Positions 23,603-35,215 of a stretch of DNA of 64,000 nt are shown in pieces. The DNA is from Talpa occidentalis (Eukaryota > Chordata > Mammalia > Eulipotyphla > Talpidae), in contig NW_023601212.1 in NCBI RefSeq assembly GCF_014898055.3, positions 35,390,329 to 35,454,328 of the forward strand. The letters run 5' to 3'. Below the pieces are notes generated by a model, which saw nothing but the letters and a program-made list of their open reading frames with translations, had not been told where the DNA came from and did not search any database. The first letter of the stretch is position 1, and every line of letters starts with the position of its first letter. The position numbers and the translations under genes were made by a program.

Positions 23603-24089
23603 TTTTTTTTAAAAATAAAATACAAATATACTTACTGTCTATAAACCTCATATGTCGATAGGTTTAAAACAGTACCAGGGAAAGTGTCTTTGACTTTAGC
23701 TGGTGCCAGTGGCAAATGTTCCTGTTTTTCTTTCTTTCTTCTTCTTTTTTATAAAATTTGGTCTGCATCTAGAATGCTAAGAAATATTTGAATAGGTGGA
23801 GAGAGGAAAAAAGGAAGGTAGATATTTTTCTAACATTTTCTAAATCGGATGGTTAAGTAAACCATCCAGATATGTACTAGGTCTTAGCCTGGGCTCCCAA
23901 AAATTCACTTTCCACGCACAATTTTCCTATGTCTACTCAATCCATTATAAAGAGGGAGAGAAGGTAGACTTTATGCTACTGGATACGGGAGAGGGCAGCT
24001 CCATGAACCCTTGACAGAGCAACACTAATTGGTGTAGGAGGGTTTCACAAAGATGAAGTAACTTCGGTCTATAACTACCCATTCTGCAA

Positions 24090-24260
24090 ATCTACCCAAT
24101 AAAGGAGAAAATGGGCCGCTCACGTCTGGCTCTCATCATATGTGATACAGAGTTTGACCAGCTTGTTCAAAGGGATGGGGCAGAGCACATTAAAGGGATG
24201 TGGGGGCTGCTTGAGAGCCTTGACTACACAGTGAAAGTGAAAGGGCACCTCACAGCCAAG
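24090..24260 (+). pseudogene. CASP4-like: CASP4-like C, p20 exon 1 (acceptor lost)
   Basis: Encodes IYPIKEKMGRSRLALIICDT and then EFDQLVQRDGAEHIKGMWGL, with 57 codons to the donor GTGATT. The aligned acceptor is CTGCAA where A has CTACAG, so the AG is gone. One codon is missing after GAE relative to A. The S1 arginine (QRDG) remains. Confidence 0.82.
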
Positions 24261-25296
24261 GTGATTCCCCACCTCACAAGTGCATATTCAGCACATCCTC
24301 CTGCCACAAGGTAGCTTCATACCATTGGTAAGAACTGAAACAGTCTCAGGCCAGGCCGTGTTTATAAAATGGACATATACAGAGGGTGAATCTATGTCAC
24401 TTTTGGACTTCCAACTTCCTTAACTCCATAAAGGACAAAAAAGGATAGGCATATGTACCTGCATAAATCTTAGTTGCAAAGTGAGATGAGTAGGATTTAG
24501 CCTCAACACTTCTCAGAAAATTCAAAGGTAATGAATGTTTAGCCAGATCCTGCTTTTTCTGTGGTGTATTCCTGGTCCATCAATGAGACAGAAATTTCCT
24601 AACTCCCATTGATCTTGGTTTACTTGAGAGAAGGCAATCAAAATAAGCAAAACACACAATTTCAGACATGTGTATCTCTGTGTTTCTGTAAAAGTGAAAA
24701 GAATAAAAACACATAGAGCAAACTTGTGAGAGGGAAGTGATAACATTTGATGGGGACGGCCAATATGAGCCTGTTTGCAGAGATCAGACAGGTGCTGATA
24801 CATGAGTCAGCAACAAGGCTGTTCTGGAAAGATGTGCAGAGAGGGCATCCCAAGCAGGGGCAACTCCAGTGACAAATCTCAAATGCATCTTAAACTAGCA
24901 CAGAAGCCCAGTGTGAGGAGAGAGAGAGGAGGCAGCAGAAGTTGATTTTATTCTAAACATGGCGGGGAGGACTTTAGAAGGGAGGGGGGATGCTCCATTT
25001 AGGACTTAAGGGTCTCATTTAATAATTGGAGAAATGAGGAAAATTGAAAGGGAAAATACTACTTGCCAATAGGCAAATGCAAGATCAAGAGTACAGTTTG
25101 CATAATGCCAGCAGGTGGGAAGTTGAAACTCCGGTTCATGATATAAAGCACAAGAAATCCACTCTCACCACTGAGCAGCACAGTGTGGAGCACCTCAGCC
25201 GGGACACTAGAGATGGAATGAGACCAAGCCTGATAAATAGCAGGACAGTTTAAATTGAAAGCTGGTTCTAGTCAGTAAGACTCGGGAGTGTGCCAG
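24261..25296 (+). other. intron of CASP4-like C
   Basis: No gene, repeat or RNA recognised here. Confidence 0.5.
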
Positions 25297-25550
25297 GCTA
25301 TGGAGGATGTGCTGCAGGAGTTCGCCGGCCACCCTGAGCACCAGGGCGGGCACGTTGTTGGTGCTCTTGGTGTTCACGTTCTTGGTATTCATGTCTCATG
25401 GTTCCCTGGAAGGAATCTGTGGGACCAAGCATGGTGAGGAAAACCCGGACATGCTACCTTACGACACCATCTTCCAGATATTCAACATCCGCAACTGTTC
25501 TCTTCTGAAGGATAAACCCAAGGTCATCATCATCCAGACCTGCAGAGGTG
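25297..25550 (+). pseudogene. CASP4-like: CASP4-like C, active-site exon with frameshift
   Basis: Begins after [25 protein letters not shown]. It then passes through an imperfect repeat of a GTTCTTGGT-like unit (about 25,356-25,400) where the conserved KSSDS segment should be, and shifts frame. In the second frame it continues [20 protein letters not shown] and [12 protein letters not shown] to GTGAGT at 25551. The residue before the catalytic cysteine is Thr, not Ala. Confidence 0.85.
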
Positions 25551-26239
25551 GTGAGTGAGTCGGAAATTCAAAGGCCATGGAAGGGTTTGTAGAGGACTGC
25601 GAGATATGTTTTGTATGGAAGAGAAACAACCTCAGATCCCATCCAGGGGAAAAAAAAAGTAAATGGAATTTTCAGGAAACATTGAGGGGCTAGTAGCATG
25701 AGAATTTGTCTTGTCAGCTGACAATTTAATTCATGGTAGGTGGTAAAGGAGATTGCCAGCATCACTAAAGCAAAGTTAAACAAAAATAACAATTTTCCCT
25801 GTAACTTCCGGTTGTCTCTTAGCTCTGAAAATCTATGAGTGTTGAAAAAAGCAGAAATACTTTAGCTAAAAACTGGTATCTATGTATCCATGTTGTACCT
25901 AGAGGATGTTGCTCTTGTTTAGATTCAATAAAACTGAGACCACAATGTCCAGAAAATTCTCTGAAACAGTTTAAAGATCTCCCTTGTCACTTGTGACTTA
26001 GGCTTTTCCTGTGCCACCTCCAATATGGTGTGAGTTGAAAATTTTTATGTTTAAAATTTTGTGGCAGAAACATGCTACTTATTTAATAAGGTACTTTCTT
26101 CACTGGCATTAACTCCTTGGCTCTTCTTAGCAAATTATATCTTATATTTTATGATATCACTATTTACTGACATGACACTGTCACTATTTAACATAACAAT
26201 TAACTGGCATAATGAAAATAGAAAAAGGTGATATGTGTG

Positions 26240-26322
26240 TGTGAGAGAGAGAGAATAAGAGGTGGGAGTGGGGGTGGGGAGAGAGAGAAAGAGAGAGAGA
26301 GAGAGAGATAGAGAGAGAGATT
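26240..26322. repeat. GA-rich simple repeat
   Basis: Runs of GAGAGA interrupted by G-rich bases. Confidence 0.85.
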
Positions 26323-26407
26323 GGCTAGAATGAACATTTAAAAGAATGAGGTGGATACTGAAGGAGACACATAGAGTGAGGATCTAGGTCTCTTGATCTC
26401 TCTCCAG

Positions 26408-26545
26408 AAAAGCCAGGGTCAGTGTTGGTCAGTGATTCTTCAGGAGCCTCTGTAGACAGCTATTCACCTGCAAACCTGAAGTATGATGCTGTTCACAGAA
26501 CCCATGTGGAGAAGGACTTCATCTCTTTTTACTCATCGACTCCAT
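26408..26545 (+). pseudogene. CASP4-like: CASP4-like C, p20/p10 linker exon
   Basis: TCTCCAG acceptor, then KPGSVLVSDSSGASVDSYS and HVEKDFISFYSSTP. The donor is GTTGGT, weaker than the GTAATC of A. FCSSTP has become FYSSTP. Confidence 0.8.
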
Positions 26546-27103
26546 GTTGGTGTCTTTTAGTCTCACACAGGGATTTGTGAAGCCACCACTGAATAACTCT
26601 GGATAAGCTCAATGAAAGAATAATTTGTGAGAGATTTTGGTGCTAGCAATGTATTTTACATTTAATTTTATCTGTTCTATAGAAACACATATTTCTTTCC
26701 AATTTAAAAAAAATATATTTTCAGGATAAGTATTGCACTTTACGGTTAAAAGTATGCCAAACCTTAAAACAACCTAATACAGGGAACCACCTTATCATAC
26801 AACATTTAAAGACAAATGATTGATTCAGTTTTCTATTAAATTCATTTGACATTTTGAGTATTGTTATCAGTTTCTCAACCAATCAACTCTAAGTCCTTTT
26901 TCTCGATGATGCTCTCTTGAGCAGGAGAAAGACATTTCTATAATGTGACCCTTGTGCCATCTCTGGCAGTTCTGATAAGCTGTCCCATTAGTTCACCCTT
27001 TGTCAGATTCTTTGTTTCCTTAGTGCAAAATGAGTTAATGCAGGTTTATAAGTACTTCCCCGAAAACATGTCAAGATACAAGATCGATCAATCAGTACAT
27101 GGG

Positions 27104-27151
27104 TAGATAGATAGAGAGATAGATAGAGAGATAGATAGATAGATAGATAGG
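27104..27151. repeat. GATA/GAGA microsatellite
   Basis: Tandem GATA with GAGATAGATA interruptions in the intron before the p10 exon of copy C. Confidence 0.88.
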
Positions 27152-27215
27152 GATACATACACACACTCATGAAACAAAATCAAGTCACCTGGCCTATTTT
27201 TCTCTGTCTTCATAG

Positions 27216-27325
27216 ATACTGTATCCTGGAGAGACCCCAGGAAAATTTCTTTATTCATCACAGAACTCATCACATGCTTCCAAAATTATGCTTGCCGCTA
27301 TCATCTACTGGAAATATTTCAGAAG
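27216..27325 (+). pseudogene. CASP4-like: CASP4-like C, p10 exon
   Basis: CTTCATAG acceptor, GTGAAC donor, 110 bases as in A and B. Encodes [20 protein letters not shown] and [16 protein letters not shown], very close to the CASP4 p10 segment. Confidence 0.87.
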
Positions 27326-27590
27326 GTGAACTCCACTTTCTTTTTTCATTCGTTTTGTGTTCAGGATTTTTACTATCACTTGCCTTTCAAGTGATAATGA
27401 CAGAACTTGTCAGGCATACAAATGTACAGTAGTGGTAACTGTTTTAAGTCATCAAATTGTTTACAATTAGATTAGAAAAGAAAGATGTCAATGTACCATG
27501 GAGGGAGCTCAAATGGAACAAAACAATATAAAATATAAGCTTGTATGGCATGGGTTATACACTCTTAGAATTTGAATAATGAAAGGAATT

Positions 27591-27906
27591 TTTTTTTTTT
27601 AATTTTTTATAGAGGCATGTTTTTATTTATTTGTTTGTTTGTTTGTTTGTTTTGTTTATACATGCACTGGGTACAGTCAGAAGCGTGGGAGGGTGAGAGA
27701 ATTCACCAGAGTCAGAGCAGGATGCAGAACAGGCAGAAGGACCAAAGTACACTGCTGAGGGGAGCAGCGGGCGGCAGGAGAGGTCTGCGCACCATGTGGG
27801 ATCCTCCTCCGGTGGCCGGGGAGCAGCCGGGGATTGAACCGGCGCCACAGAGCCCACGGGCAGCTTCGCAACCCAACGTTCAACCGCTGCGCCACCGGGG
27901 AGGCCC
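27591..27906 (-). mobile_element. tRNA-derived SINE, well preserved
   Basis: Right end carries the head (GGGCCTCCCCGGTGGCGCAG on the minus strand). The tail is rich in (TTTG)n on the plus strand. The duplication AATGAAAGGAATTTT flanks it. Confidence 0.92.
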
Positions 27907-28218
27907 ATGAAAGGAATTTTGAATTAAATTTTAAGGCTTAATTTGTACAATAAATATGCAGTAAGTGGTCTATTTAGTAACATTAGATTAACTGGTGTGA
28001 TATGGGCAAATGAAGCATTTGTGACAGAGGTCACTTAGAACTTGCATGCTTGTGACAGAAGTGGCTACTAAACACATGATGAGTGATTACAGTTGTGACA
28101 GAATCCATAAGAATGAGATGAGACCTAGAGCACATGACAGAGAATGCAAGCAAAGACATTCTTTGAATGGATTGACCCAGATGGAACACTTGATACTCCT
28201 TGTTTTATATATATATAT

Positions 28219-28476
28219 ATTTTAAGATTTATTTATTTATTTATACAAGCACTGGGTACAGTCAGAGACATGGAGTGTGAAAATTCACCAGAGCCAGAGC
28301 GGAGAGTAGAACAAGCAGAGTGACGAAGTACACTGCTGAGGGGAGCAGCGGGCGGCAGGAGAGGTCTGCACACCATGTGGGACCCTCACCAGGCGGCCGG
28401 GGAGCGAACCAGTACTGCAGAGGCTGCGGGCAACTTCGCAACCCAGCGCTCAACCTCTATGCCACCAGGGAGGCCC
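28219..28476 (-). mobile_element. tRNA-derived SINE
   Basis: Tail TATTTATTTATTTATAC at the left, head GGGCCTCCCTGGTGGCATAG on the minus strand at the right. Confidence 0.9.
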
Positions 28477-28490
28477 AGTTTTTTATATTT

Positions 28491-28612
28491 TTTAAAGATT
28501 TTTTTTTCTTTTTATTTTTGCATAGAAGTACTGGGGTATAGGCCCGAAGATTGAACTCAGGCCATAGGAGTGATAGTGCTGAGACTTAAGCCCTAGGCCA
28601 CCAGGGAGGTCC
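28491..28612 (-). mobile_element. SINE with internal deletion
   Basis: Keeps the tail side (ACTGGGGTATAGGCC) and the head side (CACCAGGGAGGTCC on the plus strand), but most of the body is missing. Confidence 0.8.
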
Positions 28613-28771
28613 GACTTGACACTCCTTTTCCAATGAAGGACATTCTCTATTTCCTACTTTTTTCTATTTTTCTTCACCATCCACTCAGTATTATAGTTGC
28701 TTTGCTTGTTTTCCACTCACTCAAATGCAAAGTTCATGAAGGCAGAGATTTGCTCAATCCCTCAGACACCA

Positions 28772-28992
28772 TTTTTTTAAAGATTTATTTATTTATGCAT
28801 ACAAGAGCTGGGGTACAGTCCAGAGGTGCGAGGGATGAGAGGATTCACCAGAAACAGAGTGGGGAACAGAACAGGCAGATCTACTGAAATACACTGCTGA
28901 GTGGAGCAATAAGTGAGACAGAAGGCCTATTGTGCCATGTGGGTTAACTTCCGGGCTAAAGAGAGAATTAGTGCTTCTGTTGCTAGTGATAG
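28772..28992 (-). mobile_element. old SINE, head decayed
   Basis: Tail and body are clear (GATTTATTTATTTATGCATA, GAGAGGATTCACCAGAAACA). The head side is hard to follow and runs into the adjacent LTR. Confidence 0.75.
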
Positions 28993-29460
28993 TGTGACAG
29001 GCAACCCTGATATGAAATGATTTGCCTGACTGTGGGTCCTCACCCGCAGGCTTAAAAGGGACTTATTCATACTCAACTGTGGGCACACACAGAGGTTAAT
29101 AAAGGGTTTATTTACAAAAGAAGGGGAAATGAATATCTCAGGGAGTAAAAGAGGGAGATAAATTTGTGAATGTATCCTACCAGTTCCACAGACCTGGAAT
29201 CCCAATGGCACACTGAGAGCTGGCAAAGAGTGAATAGCTGTAGCCGTGAGGCCAAGAGAGAGACCCCTAAGGCCCACATGTTTGGTTTTATACCAAACCT
29301 GGCTGGTTAACTCCACCCTCAGTTCCCAGCAACTCTCCCTTTGGTGATGATGGGATTTGTCATTCCCAGTGTCTTGATGGTTTTGGTCTGAAGTAGATGT
29401 GGAGTCCACAAAACCTGCATGGAGCTTGACATCACTGTGTCTATAACCCCTGCACTGCCA
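28993..29460 (-). mobile_element. endogenous retrovirus LTR, antisense
   Basis: Read on the minus strand it has LTR order: a U3 with a TATA-like GGTATAAAACC (around 29,284-29,294), then an AATAAA signal (29107-29112), then a short U5. Relative to plus it begins TGTGACAGG and ends CTGCCA, fitting TG...CA ends. A second member of the family is at about 62,397-62,905. No internal retroviral genes are attached, so it is probably a solo LTR. Confidence 0.7.
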
Positions 29461-29500
29461 GGAAGGCCGACTTACAGACACTATTGAAAAGGAAATAGAA

Positions 29501-29803
29501 GGGCCTCCCCTGGTAACGCAGTGGTTGAGCGCTAGGCTGTGAAGCTGCCCGCAGCCTCTGCAGTGCCATTTCCATCCCCAGCCACCAGCAAGGGTCCCAC
29601 GTGGTGCAACAGACCTCTCCTGCCATGCCCGCTGCTCCCCTCAGCAGTGTATTTCATCAGTCTGCCTGTTCTGTTCCCCGCTCTGGCTCTGGTGAATTCT
29701 CTCACCCTCCCACGCTTCTGACTGTACCCAGTGCTTGTGAAAATAAACAAATAAATAAATAAACAAACAGACAAATAAATAAATAAATCTTTAAAAGAAA
29801 AAA
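29501..29803 (+). mobile_element. tRNA-derived SINE
   Basis: GGGCCTCCCCTGGTAACGCAG head, AAATAAACAAAC-type tail. GAAAAGGAAATAGAAG is duplicated around it. Confidence 0.92.
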
Positions 29804-29907
29804 AGAAAAGGAAATAGAAGCACATGGATTTAATATTCAATGATAGAATGAATAAATGGATGCATGAATAAATACAAGCATTTTTTTTAAAGGAGAAATG
29901 AATTGGT

Positions 29908-31158
29908 CTTGTAGAGGAAATATAGATTGAAAGGTCATTCTACTACCTCACACCATGCACAAAAATCAACTTGAAATGTATAAAAGATCTGGACATAGAC
30001 TTTAAAACATAAAATATGTAGAAGAAAATATAGGTAAAGCACTACAAGACATATATCTCAGTAACACCTTTAAAGACTCATCACCCAAAGCAAAGAAAGT
30101 GAAGAAAAAGATAAACACCTGGGTTACATCAAACTGAAAAGTTTCTGTAAGACCAAAGAGACATTAACCAAAACAAAGAGACACCCTACTGATTGGGAAA
30201 ATAATCTATAAGGGACTGATCACAAAGATATACAAAGAGCTCATAGGACTCAACAAAAAGAAAGTAAACAATCCAGTCAAGACATGGGCAGAAAACTTTA
30301 AAGACACTTCTCTGAAGAGCAGATGCAAATGGTCAACAGGCATATGAAAAAATGTTCAACATCCCTTATAATCAGGGAAATTAAAATCAAAATCACAATG
30401 AGATACCACCTTACACTAGTAAGAATGGCCCGTATCAAAAAAAAAACTAGCAACAACAAATGTTGGTGAGGATTTGGTGGAAAAGGAACTCTCCTACATT
30501 TCTGGTAAGAGTGCAATCTGGTCCAATCACGATGGAAAGCTGTATGAAGGTTCCTCAGTCTACTAAAAATGGAGCTAACAAATGACCCAGCAATTCCATT
30601 CCTAGAGATCCAACCAAAGGACACAAAAATAATGATTCAAAAGAATACCTGTACCCCTATATTTATTGCAGCACTATTTATAATAGTTAAAACCTGGTAA
30701 CAACCCAAATGCCCAAAAATAGATGCCTGGATCAAGAAGATATGGTATATATACATAATGGAATACTATTCAGCAATCGAAAATATAAACTAATGCCATT
30801 TGCAGGTACAGGGATAAAGCTAAAAGGGATTATGCTCAGTGGAATAAGTCAGAAGGAAAAAGAAAAACACTGGATGGTTTCACTTGTAGGAGGAATATAG
30901 AGGAACCAAATAAGACATCAGAGGAAAAAATAATACTAATACAAAACAAAACAAAAACAAACAGACAATAACAAAGCGGAGACATCCTGGAGTGGATGGG
31001 GAGAGAGAGGGAGTGGAAGGGGATAGTGGTGATGGTGCACTGGTGAATTGGTGGAGAAAATTCTATGAGGCCTACATCTGGAGGAAATAAAAAGTAAACA
31101 TTGTTTGAAAATGAACAATGATGTATAACATAGACAAATGAATAAATTAAAAAAAGAA
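29908..31158 (+). mobile_element. old L1 3' fragment
   Basis: Matches the ORF2 C-terminal part and 3' UTR of the L1 at 0.5-5.6 kb (for example ATGTTGGTGAGG, CCAGCAATTCCA, GGATGGTTTCACT). It has many frame breaks and is older than the two larger L1 copies. Confidence 0.88.
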
Positions 31159-31369
31159 ATGTCATGGATTAGGCATGTGTTATATATTTTGAGATATGAG
31201 CCATATTCCCTAATGAGGTAAGAGTGGCAGGGATTTAGAACATCCAATCGCTTGATCCCATCACTCTAGAAGCACCCTTCATTTTCAAAAATATCAGGGT
31301 CATGGTACAAAATGTTTTCTGATAATGCATAAGAAGTAGGTCTCATTTAAAGTACTTTCATGTTCTTAG

Positions 31370-31468
31370 GTACAAAAATCATTTGAAAAATGATGTGATC
31401 AATTCCAGATGCCCACCATCGAAAGACTAAATATGCCAAAATGTTTCTACCTCTTTCCTGGCATTTGA
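31370..31468 (+). pseudogene. CASP4-like: CASP4-like C, last exon with premature stop
   Basis: TTCTTAG acceptor; VQKSFEK is followed by TGA at 31391-31393, then the same frame continues QMPTIERLNMPKCFYLFPGI to the normal TGA at 31466-31468. The 99-base length equals that of A and B, so the TGA is a point change, not an indel. A SINE starts 15 bases after the exon. Confidence 0.87.
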
Positions 31469-31482
31469 AAATAGAAAGTATT

Positions 31483-31736
31483 GGGGGCCTCCCCTGGCAG
31501 CACAGGTGGTTGAGCGCGGTGCTGTGAAGCTGTCCACAGCCTCTGCAGTGCGGCCAGCTGGCAAGGGTCCCACACGGCACGGCAGACCTCGCCTATAGCA
31601 CCCGCTGACCCCCTCAGCAGTGTATAACGTCAGTCTGCCTGTTTTGTTCCCCGCTTTGTCTCTCACCCTCCCTCGCATCTGGCCTGTACCCCAGTTCTTG
31701 TATAAATAAATAAATCTTAAAAAAAATTAAAAAAAA
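31483..31736 (+). mobile_element. tRNA-derived SINE in the 3' UTR of CASP4-like C
   Basis: Head GGGGGCCTCCCCTGGCAGC; tail ATAAATAAATC. Flanking GAAAATAG repeats start at the stop codon of copy C, so the element lies directly behind the coding end. Confidence 0.88.
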
Positions 31737-31867
31737 AGAAAATAGTGAGTATAAGTACCAAATGACTGGGAAAGTGATACTAGTGGTGAAGGCCAATAAG
31801 CAATGATTGCTGATTGCTAGGGTTGTCAAGCTATATTCTCTGTTCATAAAGTTTGGTGGTTAGTGGT

Positions 31868-32118
31868 TTATTTTTATTTATTTATGCATACAAAAACTGG
31901 GGTACAGGCCAGAGGTGTGGGGGGGTGAGAGGATTCACAGAGACAGAATGGGGAACAGAATAGGTGAATCTACTGAAATACAATCGTGAGGGGAGCAGTG
32001 GGCAAGACAGCAGAGATCTCCTGTGCCATATGTGTGTTAGTTCCCTGGCTGGGGATTAAACTCAGGCCATAGTGGTGACAGTGCTGAGATTTAACCCCAA
32101 GACCACCAGGGGGACCCA
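31868..32118 (-). mobile_element. tRNA-derived SINE, older copy
   Basis: Tail TTTATTTATTTATGCATAC at the left, degraded head (GGGTCCCCCTGGTGG on the minus strand) at the right, next to an L1 fragment. Confidence 0.85.
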
Positions 32119-32119
32119 A

Positions 32120-34030
32120 TGTTTGTCCTATTTCTTTAATGAATGTCACTGAAATATTTTTTTAATTTTAATTTTATTTTTAATTTTATGTATTTTTTAC
32201 ACCATTTTCCATTTTTGCACAATGTATGCATTTTCATTTTGGTTATATTCCCACCCTCCTTATTTTGATCCTAATCCCTCCTCTCTTACCCTCCCACCCC
32301 CTATGGTGTGTCTCTGGTTTATAGTTGCTTGTTGATTTTGATTTTTTCTTTATTATAATTAGTCTTTTATCTGGTCCCTTATTTAGGTTTTCTAAATTCC
32401 TGCTATGAGTAAGACCATCCGGTATTTTTCTTTTTCCTTCTGGCTTATTTTTCTCAGCATGATCCCTTCCAACTCCATCAATGTTGCTGCAAATTGCATG
32501 AGTTTATCGTTCTTGATTGCTGAGTAGTATTCCATTATGTATATATACCACATTCTTGATCCAGTCATCTATTTTTGGGGATTTGGGTTGTTTCCATAGC
32601 TTAGCTATTGTAAATAGTGCTTAGTGCTGCTATAAACATAGGGGTGAAGGTGCCCTTTTGAATTAATGTTTCTGAAATTTTTATTGGAATAGCATTGAAT
32701 CTGTAAATTGCTATTGGTAGGATAGCCATTTTGATAAACATAATTCTTCCAATCCATGATCAGAGGATGTCTTGTCATTTCTTTGTGTCTTTTATTTTTT
32801 TTAACAATATTTTATGATTTTATTTCTATAGGTCCTTTATCCCTTTTGTTAGGTTTATTCCAAAGTATTTCATTTTTTGTTTCAATTATAAATGGATGGT
32901 TTTCTAGATTTCTTCTTCTTCAGATTGATTGTTTATATATAGGAAAGCTACTGATTTTTATATGTTGATTATTTTATCCTGCTACTTTACTAAACTGGTT
33001 GATTATTTTGATTAGTTTTTCTGTGGAGAGTTTAGGGCTCTCTATGCACATTTTCATATAATCTGGAAATAGTGATAGTTTTACTTCTTCTTTCCCTATT
33101 TGGATTTCTTCTATGTCTTTCTCTTGTCTTATTGCTTGGGCTAGAAGAGCCATGGTGAAAGAGGACATCCTTGTCTTGTTACTGATCTTAAAGAAAAGAC
33201 TTTCAGCTTTTCACCACTGAGAATAATAATGGCTGTGAGTTTGTCATATATGGCCTTTATCATGTTAACATATGTTCCTTCTATCCTGAGAATATTGAGA
33301 GCCTTCATTATAAATGGGTGTTGAACTTTGTCAAATGTTTTCTCAGCATCTATTGATGTGATCATATGGTTTTTATTTTTCTTTTTGTTGATGTGTTGGA
33401 TTATATTAATTGATTTTCAGATGTTGCACCTTCCTTGTGCCACTGGAATAAATACCACTTGATCATGTGTATTATTATTTTTATATATTATTGGATTCTG
33501 TTGTCAAGGATTTTATTGAGGATTTTTGCATCAGTGTTCATTAGGGAGACTGGCATATAGTTTGTGTGTGTATGTGTGTTATCTGTCTTTGGGTTTGGTA
33601 TTAGTAATGATGGCTTAATAGAACTTTTTTGACGGTATTCCTTCTTTCTCAATTTTTTTGAAAGAGTGTGTAGGATAGGCATTAGTTCATTTCTGAACAT
33701 TTGGTAGAATTCATTTGTGAAGGTGTATGGTCCTGGATTTTTTTCTGGTGGGTGTTTTATTATTCTTTCAGTTTCACTGCTTATAATTTGTCTGTTTTGG
33801 TATTCTATTTTGTTCTGTTCTTTTCTAGATTTGGAGGATTATATTTTGCTAGGAATTTGTCCATATCTTCTAGATTATTGAACTTTTTTGCATATAAATG
33901 CTCATAGTTATCTCTGATTATTGAGTCTGTTATAATTTCTACTGAGTCTGTTATAATTTCTCCTGAGTCTGTTATAATTTTGATTTCTACTGAGTCTGTT
34001 ATAATTTCTCCTCTTTTGTTCTTGAGCCTA
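32120..34030 (-). mobile_element. L1 fragment, antisense, with internal deletion
   Basis: Reverse complement of L1 ORF2 plus 3' end. Near 32,660-32,675 it jumps from the C-terminal ORF2 region straight to the region after the reverse transcriptase, skipping about 1 kb compared with the copy at 0.5-5.6 kb. A short piece at 32,120-32,155 is out of order. It contains many stops. Confidence 0.85.
33925..34012. repeat. minisatellite of about 21-25 bp units
   Basis: GAGTCTGTTATAATTTCT recurs four times with small changes, expanded from the edge of the L1 fragment. Confidence 0.8.
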
Positions 34031-34104
34031 TAAAATAAAAATTTCCTTACGCTTTGGTTCTTACTTAGATTCTTTCTCTGCCTCTACAGACAACATACAC
34101 CCAG

Positions 34105-34497
34105 ATTAACAAATAATGACCCAGACCTGAAGGAAAAAAAAAAGACACAGGAACCACAGTAAAGTTCGGTGAAATGTGTCAGAAGGAAAAAGCAAAAATA
34201 TTGGATGGTTTCACCTGTAGGAGGAATACAAGAGAACCAAATAAGACATCAGGGGAAAAATAATAACAATACAAAACACAACACAACAAAAACAGATAAC
34301 TATAAACCAGAGACATCCTGCAAGGGAGGAAGAGGGAGAGGGATCAATAGGATGGATGGAGGAGCACAGGGGAATGTGGTGATGGTACAGGAGTGCATTG
34401 GCGAAGGAAATTATATGGGGAATACACATGCAGTTGGGAGAGAGAAAACATTATTCAAAAATGAACAATGATGTAAAAATATATAAATAAAAAAGAA
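34105..34497 (+). mobile_element. L1 3' end fragment
   Basis: Repeats the terminal L1 segment: GTGTCAGAAGGAAAAAGC, GGATGGTTTCACCTGTAGG, then A-rich 3' UTR and tail. Very similar to 30,838-31,155. Confidence 0.85.
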
Positions 34498-35215
34498 AAT
34501 TAAAGAAAAAAACTAAAAAGAAAATAAAAGAGAGAAGAACTATGTTCCACTTAATGCAAGTATCACATTACTGACAATGAGCTACCAACACCAGGTATAA
34601 AGAATTTTATCCTGTATAGTAATGTGTGTACAGATTCTTGTTTTATGACTGTTCTCACATGTAGCTCATGGGACACTTGGATTATGCCCTAAAAGCCCCA
34701 CTTACGGCTCAGAAATTCTATCAAGCTTCTATCTTAATACAAACAATTTTCCTTGGTCAAAAAGTAAACAAGGAGTTTAGAATCAACAATTATTTTACTC
34801 ATTTGTTATAACTTTATATCATATTTAAGCATGTTATTGGTTTCCTTCTCAGGAACATACTTGAAATTATATTTGGTTGTGCTTTTCTGAACATTTAAAA
34901 TACCTGCTCACTTCATCTTTCGACCCTGGTTTCTGACGTCAGTTGAATAATTTCATAGATTTTTCAAAAGAACAGCATTATAACTGCATTAGTCCAACAG
35001 ACTCACATTCGTGGATTGAAGTCTTTATTTGATTAATTATTATTATACACTTAGTACATTCCAGGTTCTGTTCTGGGTGTGTGGGATATAATAGTGATAT
35101 ATTTAAAGAGTGCTTGCTACAGAAAGCTCAACCTTTATTCAGTGGATACAGATCCAAAATTCACAACAATGATGTATAGTATGTATATGAGAATGATAAA
35201 AAACAGGGAGCTAAG
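34498..35215. other. spacer between copies C and B
   Basis: AT-rich sequence. No gene or repeat family recognised. Confidence 0.5.

Larger units (their letters stand above)
22594..31468 (+). pseudogene. CASP4-like: caspase-4/5/11-like gene copy C, inactivated
   Basis: Homologous to the LPS-sensing inflammatory caspases (CASP4/5 in people, CASP11 in mouse). Six exon equivalents: 22594-22703, 24090-24260, 25297-25550, 26408-26545, 27216-27325 and 31370-31468. The CASP4 group is indicated by LKLCPHREFLR-like prodomain sequence, YDTIFQIFN, and [20 protein letters not shown]. Lesions: acceptor AG to AA before exon 2, frameshifting slippage in exon 3, QTCRG in place of QACRG, and an in-frame TGA in the last exon. 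No CARD exon was found upstream. The last intron holds several SINEs, an LTR and an old L1. Confidence 0.85.

Noticed and set aside
28927..29481. 184-residue open frame, minus strand
   Set aside because: Lies inside the LTR and a SINE remnant; composition and context do not suggest a protein.
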